From Thermoplasmatota archaeon (lineage in GTDB: Archaea > Thermoplasmatota > E2 > DHVEG-1), in assembly GCA_030601705.1 (NCBI GenBank), contig JAUWBM010000003.1, positions 1-62,891 of the forward strand: DNA of 62,891 nucleotides. Reading direction: 5' to 3'. The translations under genes and the position numbers were made by a program. Positions 9,060 through 17,899 of the stretch are shown here, piece by piece (position 1 is the first letter of the stretch; each line of letters begins with the position of its first letter). Under the pieces are notes generated by a model. The model saw only the letters and a list, made by a program, of their open reading frames with translations. It was not told the DNA's origin and did no database searches.

Positions 9060-9515
9060 ATGGCACGAATGCATGCAAGAAGAAAAGGGAAATCAGGATC
9101 TACCCATCCAATTAGAAAAAAACCGCCTGAATGGAGTTCACTTAACCCTAGGGAAATAGAGGCAAGAATCATAGAATTGGCAAAGAGTGAGAAATCCACA
9201 AGCGAGATAGGGATGATTTTACGAGATCAATATGCTGTCCCAGATGTTAAAATTGCAACAGATAAAAAGATTTTACAGATACTAGAAAATAACAACATTA
9301 AATTTGAGATGCCGGAAGATCTAAGAAATCTTATAAGAACTGCATTAAAACTAAGAAAACATCTTGACACAAATAAAAAGGATTTGAAAAATAAAAGAAA
9401 TTTACAGCTTACTGAGTCGAAAATACGACGTCTTACAAAATACTATCATGCAGAGCAAAGACTTCCAAAAGGATGGAAATACAGTCCTGCCCAAGCAAAA
9501 TTAATGTTTGAATAA
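9060..9515 (+). CDS. rps15: 30S ribosomal protein S15 (S13e-type)
   Basis: A 151-residue archaeal/eukaryotic form of S15, with the N-terminal extension MARMHARRKGKSGSTHP absent from bacterial S15, then the helical core SEIGMILRDQYAVPDVK and LRKHLDTNKKDLKNKRNL. It binds the central domain of 16S rRNA. ATG at 9060 is chosen over an in-frame ATG at 9045 because the family begins MARMHA. Downstream come a DHH phosphoesterase and pcc1, an order common in archaeal genomes. Confidence 0.97.
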   Translation: MARMHARRKGKSGSTHPIRKKPPEWSSLNPREIEARIIELAKSEKSTSEIGMILRDQYAVPDVKIATDKKILQILENNNIKFEMPEDLRNLIRTALKLRKHLDTNKKDLKNKRNLQLTESKIRRLTKYYHAEQRLPKGWKYSPAQAKLMFE

Positions 9516-9556
9516 TCACTATCTTTTTTATATAGTGTAAGTTTTTACTTTTAAAC

Positions 9557-10900
9557 ATGTCAAATGATATTTCAAAATTAAGTAAAAAAGCGGCAGAAAT
9601 TGTTTTATCATTGCCAAAGTCTACTAGAATTAGAGTTGTTTCTCATTATGATGCTGATGGAATTTCTGCTGGAGGAATAATATGTAATGCTCTTTATCGA
9701 GAAGGATATGATTTTCATGCAACTCTCATGAGAAATCCTTTTGACAAAGGTCTAGAAAGACTGGCAAAAGAAGAAAATGAACTTATCATCTTTTCTGATA
9801 TGGGGAGTGGGCAGATTGAAACTATGGAAAAACTTGGATGCAAGGTTATTATTTTTGACCATCATCAATATCTTAAGTCAGAAGTTGGAAAAGATGTTCT
9901 GCAAATAAATGCAAACCTATGCGGAATTGATGGTAACTATGAATCATCTGGTGCTACGCTGAGCTTTTTCTTTGCAAAGACACTTAACGCTGAAAATGAA
10001 GATTTATCTTCGTTAGCACTAGCTGGTGCGATTGGCGATAAACAACATATTGGTGGTATCCGAGGTTTTAACAAAGAAATTTTAGAAAGTGCTCTGGAGG
10101 GAGGATTCCTGAAGGAACAGATGGGCATCAAACTTTATGGAGATTCATTATTTGATGCTCTCTATTTCTCTATTGATCCATACTACAAGGGTCTATCTGG
10201 CGATAAAGATGAAATTGAAAGGATCCTTGATAAACTGAATATTAATAAAAATACGAAAATCGAGGATATAAATAAGGATAAACTGATACGATTGCAGTCT
10301 TTTCTTTTATTCAAACTTATAAAAGCAGGCTGCCCAAAAAATATATTAGATATTACTATCAGGAAAAGGTATTTTTCTGAATCACTAGGTTGTGAATTGG
10401 AACGATTTGCAGATCTCCTAGACGCATGTGGGAAGAATGGTTATCGTGGCCTTGGGCTATCAATCTGTCTTGGTGACAGTAATGCTTTTGAGGAGGCGAA
10501 AACCGTTGAAAAGGAATACAAACAGAAAATCCTAAAATATCTCATAGAACTAGAAAAGGATGAAACAAAAGAAGTAGAAGGAATGAGGTATTTTTATAGC
10601 GAAAGTTCCTCACTTGGTGGTGTTGTTGCGGGGATTGCCATGAACTACATTCTTGATGAGAAAAAACCGTTGTTTTCGATTGCAAAAAAAGAAGATGAAA
10701 TCCATGTTTCTTGTAGAGGCAATCAGAATCTTGTAAAGAAAGGATTGGATCTTGGAGGTGCAATGAAAAAAGTCACTTCAGTACTTGGAGGACACGGCGG
10801 TGGACACAAGATTGCAGCAGGCGCTACCATAGCTTTAGAAAAAGAAAAAGAATTTTTAGAAAAGGTTGATAAAATTCTTGTACAACAATTAAAGGGATAG
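9557..10900 (+). CDS. DHH-family phosphoesterase (RecJ-like)
   Basis: A 447-residue protein of the DHH/DHHA1 superfamily. VVSHYDADGISAGGI holds the first metal site (DxD), FSDMGSG the second, and IFDHHQY the DHH signature; the C-terminal DHHA1 domain ends in the GGHGGGHKIAAGATI motif. Archaeal relatives are single-strand-specific nucleases or nanoRNA phosphatases, including the GINS-associated nuclease of the replisome. Which activity applies is not decided by sequence. It lies between rps15 and pcc1 on the same strand, with pcc1 starting two bases after its stop. Confidence 0.9.
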   Translation: MSNDISKLSKKAAEIVLSLPKSTRIRVVSHYDADGISAGGIICNALYREGYDFHATLMRNPFDKGLERLAKEENELIIFSDMGSGQIETMEKLGCKVIIFDHHQYLKSEVGKDVLQINANLCGIDGNYESSGATLSFFFAKTLNAENEDLSSLALAGAIGDKQHIGGIRGFNKEILESALEGGFLKEQMGIKLYGDSLFDALYFSIDPYYKGLSGDKDEIERILDKLNINKNTKIEDINKDKLIRLQSFLLFKLIKAGCPKNILDITIRKRYFSESLGCELERFADLLDACGKNGYRGLGLSICLGDSNAFEEAKTVEKEYKQKILKYLIELEKDETKEVEGMRYFYSESSSLGGVVAGIAMNYILDEKKPLFSIAKKEDEIHVSCRGNQNLVKKGLDLGGAMKKVTSVLGGHGGGHKIAAGATIALEKEKEFLEKVDKILVQQLKG

Positions 10901-10901
10901 T

Positions 10902-11126
10902 ATGAAAGTGTCTTGTAATATAATTTTTGAATACAATAGCTCAGAGAAAACAGAGAAGATTCTTCGTTCCATCAAAGTCGATGATTTTGATTTTGTTGAA
11001 TCCAAGTTGAATGGAAACCGGCTTGAGGTATTAATTGAAAGTAAATCTGTTCCATCGCTTGTCCATACGCTCGATGACTATCTGGCTTGTATATCTGTTG
11101 CTGAAAAAATAATAGATAAGAATTGA
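10902..11126 (+). CDS. pcc1: KEOPS complex subunit Pcc1
   Basis: A 74-residue protein of Pcc1 length and pattern: an amphipathic first strand (VSCNIIFEYNSSEKTEKILRS-like region at residues 3-23), then RLEVLIESKSVPSLVHTLDD and a C-terminal helix ending LACISVAEKI. Pcc1 dimerises the KEOPS complex that makes t6A at position 37 of ANN-decoding tRNAs. It follows the DHH phosphoesterase by two bases, so it is translated from the same transcript. Confidence 0.88.
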   Translation: MKVSCNIIFEYNSSEKTEKILRSIKVDDFDFVESKLNGNRLEVLIESKSVPSLVHTLDDYLACISVAEKIIDKN

Positions 11127-11150
11127 CACTTTTTACTGATAAAGCGAGTA

Positions 11151-11170
11151 CAAATCTCGTCTTGTCTGAT
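11151..11170 (+). repeat. 20-bp dispersed repeat, copy 1
   Basis: CAAATCTCGTCTTGTCTGAT occurs here in the gap between pcc1 and the next, convergent gene, and once more in reverse orientation at 62,697-62,716. CACTTTT and GATAA motifs lie close by in both places. See the finding. Confidence 0.6.
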
Positions 11171-11195
11171 GAATGTGAGAATGACTCATCTTATT

Positions 11196-11543
11196 TTAGC
11201 ATGGTTTGCAGATAGTTTTCTTGTCCACTATTTTTATCAGTTTTACAAGCTTTTTCTCGTCAATATCCTCCAATGAATGAATTTTTATATGCCTCATTGT
11301 TTTGCCACTTCCCTCAAACAAACCTATCTCTTCTTTGTTCAATCCATTGATTGCAAAACCAACATGCACACGGTTCTTCATTGCAGCAATATAAAACTTA
11401 CCGCCCGCAAACGCAATGACTCCCCACGCTTTTTTTTCTTCACAACTTGGAAGTGTTTTTAGAAAAATGTTTCTTACTTTTTGTATAATCTCTTTTTGCG
11501 GCGATTTTTGTTTTTCTATATACTCATCCACTTGTTTATCCAT
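11196..11543 (-). CDS. DUF1801/YdhG-like protein
   Basis: A 115-residue protein with the pattern of the DUF1801 (YdhG/YjbR-like) fold: N-terminal helix DEYIEKQKSPQKEIIQKVR, a strand pair around KKAWGVIAFAGGKFYIAA, then RVHVGFAINGL and RHIKIHSLEDID. Function in the family is unknown; members are small cytosolic proteins, some with a proposed ligand- or iron-chaperone-like fold. It is a single gene on the minus strand, convergent with pcc1. Confidence 0.65.
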   Translation of the reverse strand: MDKQVDEYIEKQKSPQKEIIQKVRNIFLKTLPSCEEKKAWGVIAFAGGKFYIAAMKNRVHVGFAINGLNKEEIGLFEGSGKTMRHIKIHSLEDIDEKKLVKLIKIVDKKTICKPC

Positions 11544-11609
11544 TTTATTTCTCTATCGCTTTTTGGGTATTTAGTGTCTATTTTTTTAATTTGCTTCAAT
11601 TTTAAATCA

Positions 11610-12038
11610 TTAATCTTTAATTAAAGTATCACATGAATAACATTTACCATTATGAACACAGATTATCTCACCGCATTCTGGACATTTATATTTTTTTTCT
11701 TGTTCTTTTAAAAAAGCACCCATCCCCTGTTTTTTTATCATTCGAAGATTGTCTATCATACTCATTTTAAACCTTTTTTGATAGCTTTGGTCAAGTTTTT
11801 CAAGGTGAATACATGGAAAATCTATGCACTCATAACAATACTCAATTTCTTTTTTCGTTAGTTTTTTGCAGAATTTTTTTAGGAATGCACAACTTTTATC
11901 CCTTGGCTTGCATCCGATACATTTTATTTTTCTTTTTTTTCCATTCATAGTATATCCAAAAAAACCGATGCATATTCTGCAGTTCATTCCACAGGGGGCA
12001 ATTAATTTTTCTGAAAATCCTTTCATTGTTTTAATCAT
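11610..12038 (-). CDS. DUF3795 cysteine-rich protein
   Basis: A 142-residue protein with the DUF3795 signature IAPCGMNCRICIGF followed by CIGCKPRDKSCAF, KFCKK and YCYECIDFPC. At the C-terminus it adds a zinc ribbon, CPECGEIICVHNGKCYSC. The many CxxC pairs imply metal binding. DUF3795 proteins are common in anaerobic archaea and bacteria without a known role. A second in-frame ATG lies at 12026. It is a single gene, divergent from serS. Confidence 0.8.
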   Translation of the reverse strand: MIKTMKGFSEKLIAPCGMNCRICIGFFGYTMNGKKRKIKCIGCKPRDKSCAFLKKFCKKLTKKEIEYCYECIDFPCIHLEKLDQSYQKRFKMSMIDNLRMIKKQGMGAFLKEQEKKYKCPECGEIICVHNGKCYSCDTLIKD

Positions 12039-12215
12039 CCACAGACTATTTTTTTAATGGTAATGTGAATAGTATTTGAAATTATCTTTGGTATTTCGTG
12101 GAATTGACTATAGTTTAGAAATTGAGTATTATATGAAGTAAATATTCTCGAATTAAGTTAATGTACGCATGTTATAGATAAGAATTAAGTATAATTATAA
12201 TATAACTATCTAACC

Positions 12216-13721
12216 ATGAGATTTAATTTAGAGGCACATTTTACGTTTAGCGGTGACATATCCTCCATAAAAAAAGATATGGAAAAGTTTATTTCTGATG
12301 CTAACGAAGATTTAATGAAGAAATATCATAAGGAAATTGCAAATATTGAAATTTTTAAGATTGAAAAAAACTCTCTATTTCTCAACATTGTTTCGTATGG
12401 GAACTTTCGACCACACAATGCATTACTTCAGATAAAAAACTCTCTAAGTAAAGAACTTGGTAAAAAACATCATATTGGGATTAGAGAAGTAGAGATACAT
12501 AATTACAAAATAGAATTTAAATTAGAACAAAAACCATTGAAAGAAATTTCCATTCCTTTTGCTGAAATAAAATTAAAAGGAAAACAAATAACCATTATCT
12601 TGCAGGATGTTTCTGAGGAGTTTTTGAGAAGGAACTATATTGACAGAATGATTAATCTTGTAAAAGAGAAGGTTGAAAACCAGTATTACGAAGGGAAAGG
12701 AGAATTCTGGAAATCTATATGGGAATCAGAAGAAAAAAAACCTGTTTGGATAAAAGATCCGACAGAAGAAATGATCAAGCTCGGTTGGCTAAAACAAGGC
12801 CCTACGAAGGGAAAATGGTTTTATCGTCCTCAAATCGCAACGATATTGAGGACTATGGAGGAAATAGCCATAAACGAAGTATTGAAGCCTCTTGGTTTTC
12901 AGGAAATAATTGAATCTCATATTGTTCCATTTGACATTTGGTTGAAAACCGGACATTTGGAAGGTATGCCTGGTGAGTTCTATTATGTTGCAGAGCCAGC
13001 CACTCGCGATGTTGAGAAATGGCAGAGATTCGTTGATCTCACTAAGATTACAAAGGAAGTACCGTTTGATGAATTGAACAAGAATCTGAGCACCCCACAT
13101 GCAGGGATTTGCTATGCTCAGTGTCCTGTTATCTACTGGTCTTTCAAGGGGAAAACAGTATCAGAAGAATCTCTCCCGATCTTAGTTTATGATAAAACTG
13201 CTGTTTCTGCCAGATATGAAAGTGGGGGAAGGCATGGCATAGAGCGTGTTGACGAATTTCATCGCATCGAACCAGTTTATATTGGAACGAGGGAGCAGCT
13301 CCTTGATCTTCGAGAGAAGTTATTGGAACGATATAAAAATGTTTTCAACAATATTTTTGATATTGAATGGCGCATGGCGTGGGTTACTCCATGGTATATG
13401 CAACAAGCAGGAAAAATTGGCGATACAAATACGCAACAAGATACTGGCACCATAGATTTTGAAGCATATATGCCCTATCGTGGTAGCCGTAAAGAGTCAG
13501 AATGGCTTGAATTTCAAAATCTGAGTATCCTTGGAGATAAATATATCAAAACATTCAATATAAAATCTCAAAAAAGTGAACTCTGGAGTGGGTGTTCAGG
13601 CATTGGACTTGAACGATGGGCAATCGCATTTTTAGCGCAAAAAGGCTTAGATCCTAAGAAATGGCCAACAGGTTTTAAAAGCTATTTGAAAGAACTGCCT
13701 AAAGGCATTGAATTTTTATGA
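12216..13721 (+). CDS. serS: Seryl-tRNA synthetase, type 2 (methanogen type)
   Basis: A 501-residue class II synthetase of the rare archaeal SerRS form. The N-terminal domain (about 1-165) is the special alpha/beta tRNA-binding domain, not the coiled coil of ordinary SerRS. The catalytic part contains PTKGKWFYRPQIATI, HLEGMPGEFYYVAEPATRD, HAGICYAQCPVIYW with a cysteine of the zinc site, YESGGRHGIERVDEFHRIEP (motif 2) and SGCSGIGLERWAIAFL (motif 3). It charges tRNA-Ser. The type is best known from methanogens, which informs the lineage. A TATA-like stretch at about 12,190-12,204 is so close that a very short leader is likely. Confidence 0.95.
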   Translation: MRFNLEAHFTFSGDISSIKKDMEKFISDANEDLMKKYHKEIANIEIFKIEKNSLFLNIVSYGNFRPHNALLQIKNSLSKELGKKHHIGIREVEIHNYKIEFKLEQKPLKEISIPFAEIKLKGKQITIILQDVSEEFLRRNYIDRMINLVKEKVENQYYEGKGEFWKSIWESEEKKPVWIKDPTEEMIKLGWLKQGPTKGKWFYRPQIATILRTMEEIAINEVLKPLGFQEIIESHIVPFDIWLKTGHLEGMPGEFYYVAEPATRDVEKWQRFVDLTKITKEVPFDELNKNLSTPHAGICYAQCPVIYWSFKGKTVSEESLPILVYDKTAVSARYESGGRHGIERVDEFHRIEPVYIGTREQLLDLREKLLERYKNVFNNIFDIEWRMAWVTPWYMQQAGKIGDTNTQQDTGTIDFEAYMPYRGSRKESEWLEFQNLSILGDKYIKTFNIKSQKSELWSGCSGIGLERWAIAFLAQKGLDPKKWPTGFKSYLKELPKGIEFL

Positions 13722-13725
13722 GAAT

Positions 13726-14076
13726 ATGATCAAAAAAGATTTATCAACATATAAGAGAAAATACCAAGCATTTAGACATCACGCCTGGGCAGGTCTTGGA
13801 TTTATCTCGGTGTTTCTAGCCATTATAATGATTTTTCCAGAATCTTCTCAGATATTAACACCGATAATTTTTATATTGATTATATACGTAATTGTTGCTT
13901 TGCTCTTCACATATAAATATCGTGCAGGGTTATCTGTTGGAGAAAAGATTGTACAGGTCCAGCCTCCAATTGAAGTCGAGAAGGGATTAATAAGAGCGAA
14001 TGTTGAGAAAGAACGATTAAAACTAGAGAAGAAAAAGGCAAAGGCTGAAATAAAAGCCAAGAAAAAAAGTAAATAA
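13726..14076 (+). CDS. Small membrane protein with basic helical tail
   Basis: A 116-residue protein of unknown family. Two membrane segments (around HAWAGLGFISVFLAIIMIF and ILTPIIFILIIYVIVALLF) are followed by a cytosolic part ending in a lysine/glutamate-rich helix (KERLKLEKKKAKAEIKAKKK). ATG at 13,726 is preferred; an in-frame ATG at 13,708 would overlap serS. It lies five bases after serS and may be cotranscribed with it. Confidence 0.6.
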   Translation: MIKKDLSTYKRKYQAFRHHAWAGLGFISVFLAIIMIFPESSQILTPIIFILIIYVIVALLFTYKYRAGLSVGEKIVQVQPPIEVEKGLIRANVEKERLKLEKKKAKAEIKAKKKSK

Positions 14077-14122
14077 AAATATGGAAAAAATCTTTATATA
14101 GAAATCAGTATCCTGGCGTTGT

Positions 14123-15265
14123 ATGGCTAAGAAGCGAAAAGAGAAAACAGAAGAAGAAGAATTTGACTTTAAGTTACCAAAGTTCGATGAAGAAAAATTT
14201 TTAAAAAGAGAGCGTAGAAATATCAAAACACTGTTTCTTTCGTTTCTATTTGGTTTTGTAATTGCCCTCCTCTCATTTGGCTTTTGGAGTCTTTTAAGTG
14301 GAAGCGCTTTCCGCTGGGAGTTGATATTATTACTTGGGGTCTTCAATAGCCCATGGTTGAAATATCTGTTTCTCAAACTAGACGTCGATCTTACTGATTT
14401 CGGAAGAAAAGGATGGTTTGTATCATATGCCACCTATTTCTTTACGTGGCTCATTGTGCTCATAATATTTGTTAACCCGCCATTTTATGATGAAGAAAAT
14501 CCAAGAGTTGATATAGTTGTATTACCAGACATGCAAGAGCTGGGTGGAACAGTATGTATTGTCGCTCAAATCATTGATAATGTTGAAGTGAAAAAACAAG
14601 ACATATCATTTACCTTACTCGATCCAGATGGTAAACAAATAGCTGCAGATTTTACTTTTGATGACAATATTTTTAGATATACTCACGAAAGCCCTGATAA
14701 TCTAACAGGAGATACTACATATGCTTTCAAAATAACTGCTAAAGATGTAAACGGCCATATAACAGAAGAGGAAGGCTTTTTTAGATACAGCAATGATGCA
14801 ATTAAACTTGCTGAACCCATTGGAACCGCAATAGCGCCTGGTCCTACAGTGACATATTCCACTGATATCAAATTCGACGTTGTATCCGATGTTAGTAGAT
14901 TTTACTATACCGTTGATGACGGAGATGAAATTAATATTACTAAAGGCGATGATTTTTATGTGACCGCTCCAAAATATGAGGGATGGGTAAAAAACAAAAA
15001 CGTTACCGTTAAATCATATGCAGAGGTGATTTATTATTTTACAAATTGTCCATTACAATTTAACAATACTATAGTGGACTATGAGTCATATTATTTTAAT
15101 GTCAGTGACGCAATCGAGATAGGTGGAGAAAAACCTCCAGAAATATCTCTTCCCGGACCTCGTTATGTTGGTGCTACTCCAGGATTTGAAGTCATAGTAT
15201 TCATACTATCATTGATCATTGTTGCTTTAATATTCAAATTCAGAAAGAAAGATAAAAAGATATGA
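14123..15265 (+). CDS. Membrane-anchored surface protein with PGF-CTERM-like tail
   Basis: A 380-residue protein. A charged cytosolic N-terminus (EKTEEEEFDFKLPKFDEEKF) leads to three hydrophobic segments by residue about 120, then an outside domain of about 220 residues rich in beta-strands, with N-glycosylation-type NxT/S sites (NLTG, NITK, NVTV, NNT, NVS). The end, ATPGFEVIVFILSLIIVALI followed by a K/R-rich tail, resembles PGF-CTERM sorting signals cut by archaeosortase. Having both N-terminal membrane helices and a sorting-like tail is unusual. The stop overlaps the RaSEA start by four bases. Confidence 0.6.
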   Translation: MAKKRKEKTEEEEFDFKLPKFDEEKFLKRERRNIKTLFLSFLFGFVIALLSFGFWSLLSGSAFRWELILLLGVFNSPWLKYLFLKLDVDLTDFGRKGWFVSYATYFFTWLIVLIIFVNPPFYDEENPRVDIVVLPDMQELGGTVCIVAQIIDNVEVKKQDISFTLLDPDGKQIAADFTFDDNIFRYTHESPDNLTGDTTYAFKITAKDVNGHITEEEGFFRYSNDAIKLAEPIGTAIAPGPTVTYSTDIKFDVVSDVSRFYYTVDDGDEINITKGDDFYVTAPKYEGWVKNKNVTVKSYAEVIYYFTNCPLQFNNTIVDYESYYFNVSDAIEIGGEKPPEISLPGPRYVGATPGFEVIVFILSLIIVALIFKFRKKDKKI

Positions 15266-16308
15266 ATGAATTAACACAACTCTGTAAACTCTTGAAAAAG
15301 GATTTTACTCCCAGAATACGCGATCCATCAAAACCGGTTCGATGTTGGTCTGAAAAAGACTTTCTAGAAGATAAGGTAGTAGATGTTTACGTCATTATTC
15401 TCAGAACGAGAGGCTGCTCCTGGGCTCTTAAATCTGGATGTACCATGTGCGGATATTTTAATGATAGCATGTGGGAGAAAGTATCTGATAAAGATTTGTT
15501 AAAACAATTTGATAGAGCTATGGAGAACTATTCTGGGGAAAGATTTGTTAAAATATTTACTTCAGGTAGTTTTTTGGACGATAATGAAATTAAACCTGCA
15601 GTTAGAAATGAAATTCTGAGAGAACTTAGTGAAAAGACAGATAAAGTATCAGCTGAATCGAGACCAGAATACATCACAGATGAGAAGCTGTCAACTATTA
15701 AAGAAATTTTTCAGTCTAAAACGTTTGAAATAGGAACAGGTTTAGAAACTGCGAATGATTTTGTACGAGAACATGCAATAAACAAAGGATTTACATTTAA
15801 CGATTACAAAAAAGCTGCTCAAACTTTGAAAAAGTATAACTTCAAACTAAAAACATACGTGCTCATTAAACCTCTTTTATTAACAGAAAAAGAGTCCATT
15901 GACGACAGCACAAGTACTGTTGATAAAATTAAAACATATGCTGATACTATATCATTTAATCCAACAAACGTTCAGCGTAATACAGTAGTGGAATATCTTT
16001 GGAAAAGAAAACAGTATAGACCTGCATGGTTATGGAGCGTTGTTGAAATATTAAAAACAAGTAAAAAATTAGCGGGTAATGCAAGAATTAAATGTGACGT
16101 TGCTGGTGGCGGCAGCATAAGAGGAGCACACAATTGCAACAAATGCGATCGTAAATTTCTTGATGCAATAGTAGATTTTTCCTTGTTGCAAGATACAAAA
16201 GTTTTTGAAGATCTTGATTGCAAATGTAGAGAAAAATGGCTCGATCAACTTGATATAGAAAATCTAGGTTTTGGTTCTTTGGTTGATTTTTCAGGTAGAT
16301 ATCAATGA
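15262..16308 (+). CDS. raSEA: Archaeosine radical SAM enzyme RaSEA
   Basis: A 348-residue radical SAM protein. The cluster motif CSWALKSGCTMCGYF has the long first spacing (Cx7CxxC) typical of this family, and IFTSGSFLDD and EIGTGLETANDFVREHAINKG are further landmarks. A second cysteine group, CNKCDRKFLDA with CKC, sits at the C-terminus. Known role: with ArcS it turns preQ0-lysine at position 15 of archaeal tRNA into archaeosine. It overlaps both the membrane gene before it and the TrmI gene after it by four bases, so tRNA modification genes are coupled here. Confidence 0.9.
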   Translation: MNELTQLCKLLKKDFTPRIRDPSKPVRCWSEKDFLEDKVVDVYVIILRTRGCSWALKSGCTMCGYFNDSMWEKVSDKDLLKQFDRAMENYSGERFVKIFTSGSFLDDNEIKPAVRNEILRELSEKTDKVSAESRPEYITDEKLSTIKEIFQSKTFEIGTGLETANDFVREHAINKGFTFNDYKKAAQTLKKYNFKLKTYVLIKPLLLTEKESIDDSTSTVDKIKTYADTISFNPTNVQRNTVVEYLWKRKQYRPAWLWSVVEILKTSKKLAGNARIKCDVAGGGSIRGAHNCNKCDRKFLDAIVDFSLLQDTKVFEDLDCKCREKWLDQLDIENLGFGSLVDFSGRYQ

Positions 16309-17078
16309 AAAAATGTGTAGAAAAAAATGATGTAATTGTTCTAATCGATTCAAATTTTAGAAAATATATTGTTGACACAAATAGTAAAACAGATAAAATC
16401 AAAGGAGTTGGAGTGCTGGACCCGAGCAGTCTTATTGGAAAGGAATTTGGAAAACAGCTAGAAATAGGAACTAAGCAATTTTGGATCTTATCTCCAGCCT
16501 TACAAGATAAATTACAAAGCATACATCGTCGCGCTCAGATCATTTTACCTCGGGATGCTGCCCACATACTTATTAATTGCTCTATTGAATCGGGACAGCA
16601 CGTTCTTGAAGGTGGAATAGGTTCTGGTTCGTTAACAATAGCTCTTGCAAGTGCTGTAGCACCCAATGGCAAAATAATATCATATGATGTCAGAGAGGAC
16701 TTTATAGAACATGCTCTGAAAAATATTAGGAAAGCTGGATTGGAACAATACGTTTCCACAAAATTGAAAGATATTACAAAAGAAATAGAAGAAAAAGAAT
16801 TAGATGCAATAATTCTAGATATACCTAATCCTTGGGAAGCTATGGAAAGTGTATGGAATGCATTGAAGGTGGGAGGCTACTTCTGTTCATATTCCCCACT
16901 TATTTCACAGGTCGAAAAAACAGTTAAAGAGCTAAGGAAACGTAGTTTCATTGAGATTAAAACATTTGAAAACATTCAGCGGGAAATGGTTGTTTCTTCC
17001 TATGGCACCAGACCTAGTTTTGATATGCTAGGCCATACAGGTTATCTTACATTTGCTAGAAAAATATTACAGCTATAG
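16305..17078 (+). CDS. trmI: tRNA (adenine-N1)-methyltransferase TrmI
   Basis: A 257-residue protein with the N-terminal beta domain of the TrmI family and a Rossmann methyltransferase domain. SIHRRAQIILPRDAAHIL precedes the SAM-binding loop LEGGIGSGSLTIALA; then come ISYDVREDFIEHALKNI and the catalytic AIILDIPNPWEAM. The archaeal enzyme makes m1A at positions 57/58 of tRNA. It overlaps raSEA by four bases and the C-terminus ends GHTGYLTFARKI as expected. Confidence 0.93.
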   Translation: MKKCVEKNDVIVLIDSNFRKYIVDTNSKTDKIKGVGVLDPSSLIGKEFGKQLEIGTKQFWILSPALQDKLQSIHRRAQIILPRDAAHILINCSIESGQHVLEGGIGSGSLTIALASAVAPNGKIISYDVREDFIEHALKNIRKAGLEQYVSTKLKDITKEIEEKELDAIILDIPNPWEAMESVWNALKVGGYFCSYSPLISQVEKTVKELRKRSFIEIKTFENIQREMVVSSYGTRPSFDMLGHTGYLTFARKILQL

Positions 17079-17158
17079 GTTAGTACTGTCAGGCTTATTA
17101 ATTGTGATTGTTCAAACTATAATTAGAAATATGGAAACGGTATTCAACGCATGGAAAA

Positions 17159-17812
17159 ATGGTCAAATCAGCAAATGGTAGTTACATAAATCTACAACAC
17201 AAAAAACCGAATGCGATAGGAAAACTGTTGATTTTTTTAACTAAAAAAGCATCAAATTATTTCTGGGAAATTACAGACATTCTGTCCAATAAATTCGATA
17301 AATTTGCTGAAATATATGAAAAATCAATAGAATCTCAATATAAATTGGAATATGAAGCAATTGGTATTTCTCAAGACAAAAAAGTGCTACATATTGGCTG
17401 TGGAGCATATCCTATGACAGAGATAACACTTGCAAAACTATTTGGTGCAGAGGTTACAGGAATTGATAAAAGCCCTAATGCCGTAAAATTAGCAGAAGAA
17501 GTCATCCACAAATACAAATTAGATAACAAAATAAAAATCGAACAAGGAGAGGGGGCTAATTATTCTGCGAGTAAATTTGACGTGATAATTATTTCAAGTT
17601 GCTCACATCCTAAAGTAAAGATTCTGCACCACACTTTTAAATATGCGAAAAAAAACAGTATTATCATTGTTAGAGAATTAGATATTGCCACAAATGCTAT
17701 TTTAGAATGTATTGATTCACACAAAGATATTATTCTTGAAAAAAGGATACATCATACAGCTCCTCTTTTCTTACCAACCGGCTGGGATGCTTTCTTTTTA
17801 ATAAAAAGATAA
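17159..17812 (+). CDS. SAM-dependent methyltransferase, nicotianamine synthase-like
   Basis: A 217-residue protein with a Rossmann methyltransferase core. VLHIGCGAYPMTEITLAKLF is the SAM-binding loop, followed by VTGIDKSPNAVKLAEEVI and FDVIIISSCSHPKVKILHHT. The GCGAYPMT pattern and the size recall archaeal nicotianamine-synthase-like proteins, which use SAM as an aminopropyl donor, but the match is from memory and the substrate is unknown. The N-terminal 90 residues are helical. It stands alone, about 80 bases after trmI. Confidence 0.6.
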   Translation: MVKSANGSYINLQHKKPNAIGKLLIFLTKKASNYFWEITDILSNKFDKFAEIYEKSIESQYKLEYEAIGISQDKKVLHIGCGAYPMTEITLAKLFGAEVTGIDKSPNAVKLAEEVIHKYKLDNKIKIEQGEGANYSASKFDVIIISSCSHPKVKILHHTFKYAKKNSIIIVRELDIATNAILECIDSHKDIILEKRIHHTAPLFLPTGWDAFFLIKR

Positions 17813-17899
17813 TTATTCCTCGAAATATCCTAATTGTTTTTTAAATGAAACGGTAGAAAAATTTAATTTTCAAGTCATTAATTTTATTTATTTTTAATG

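Noticed and set aside
11126..11195. Possible C/D box small RNA in the gap after pcc1
   Set aside because: CTGATGA is present, but a matching box pair at proper distance and terminal stem are missing, and the related copy at 62.7 kb does not keep the boxes.
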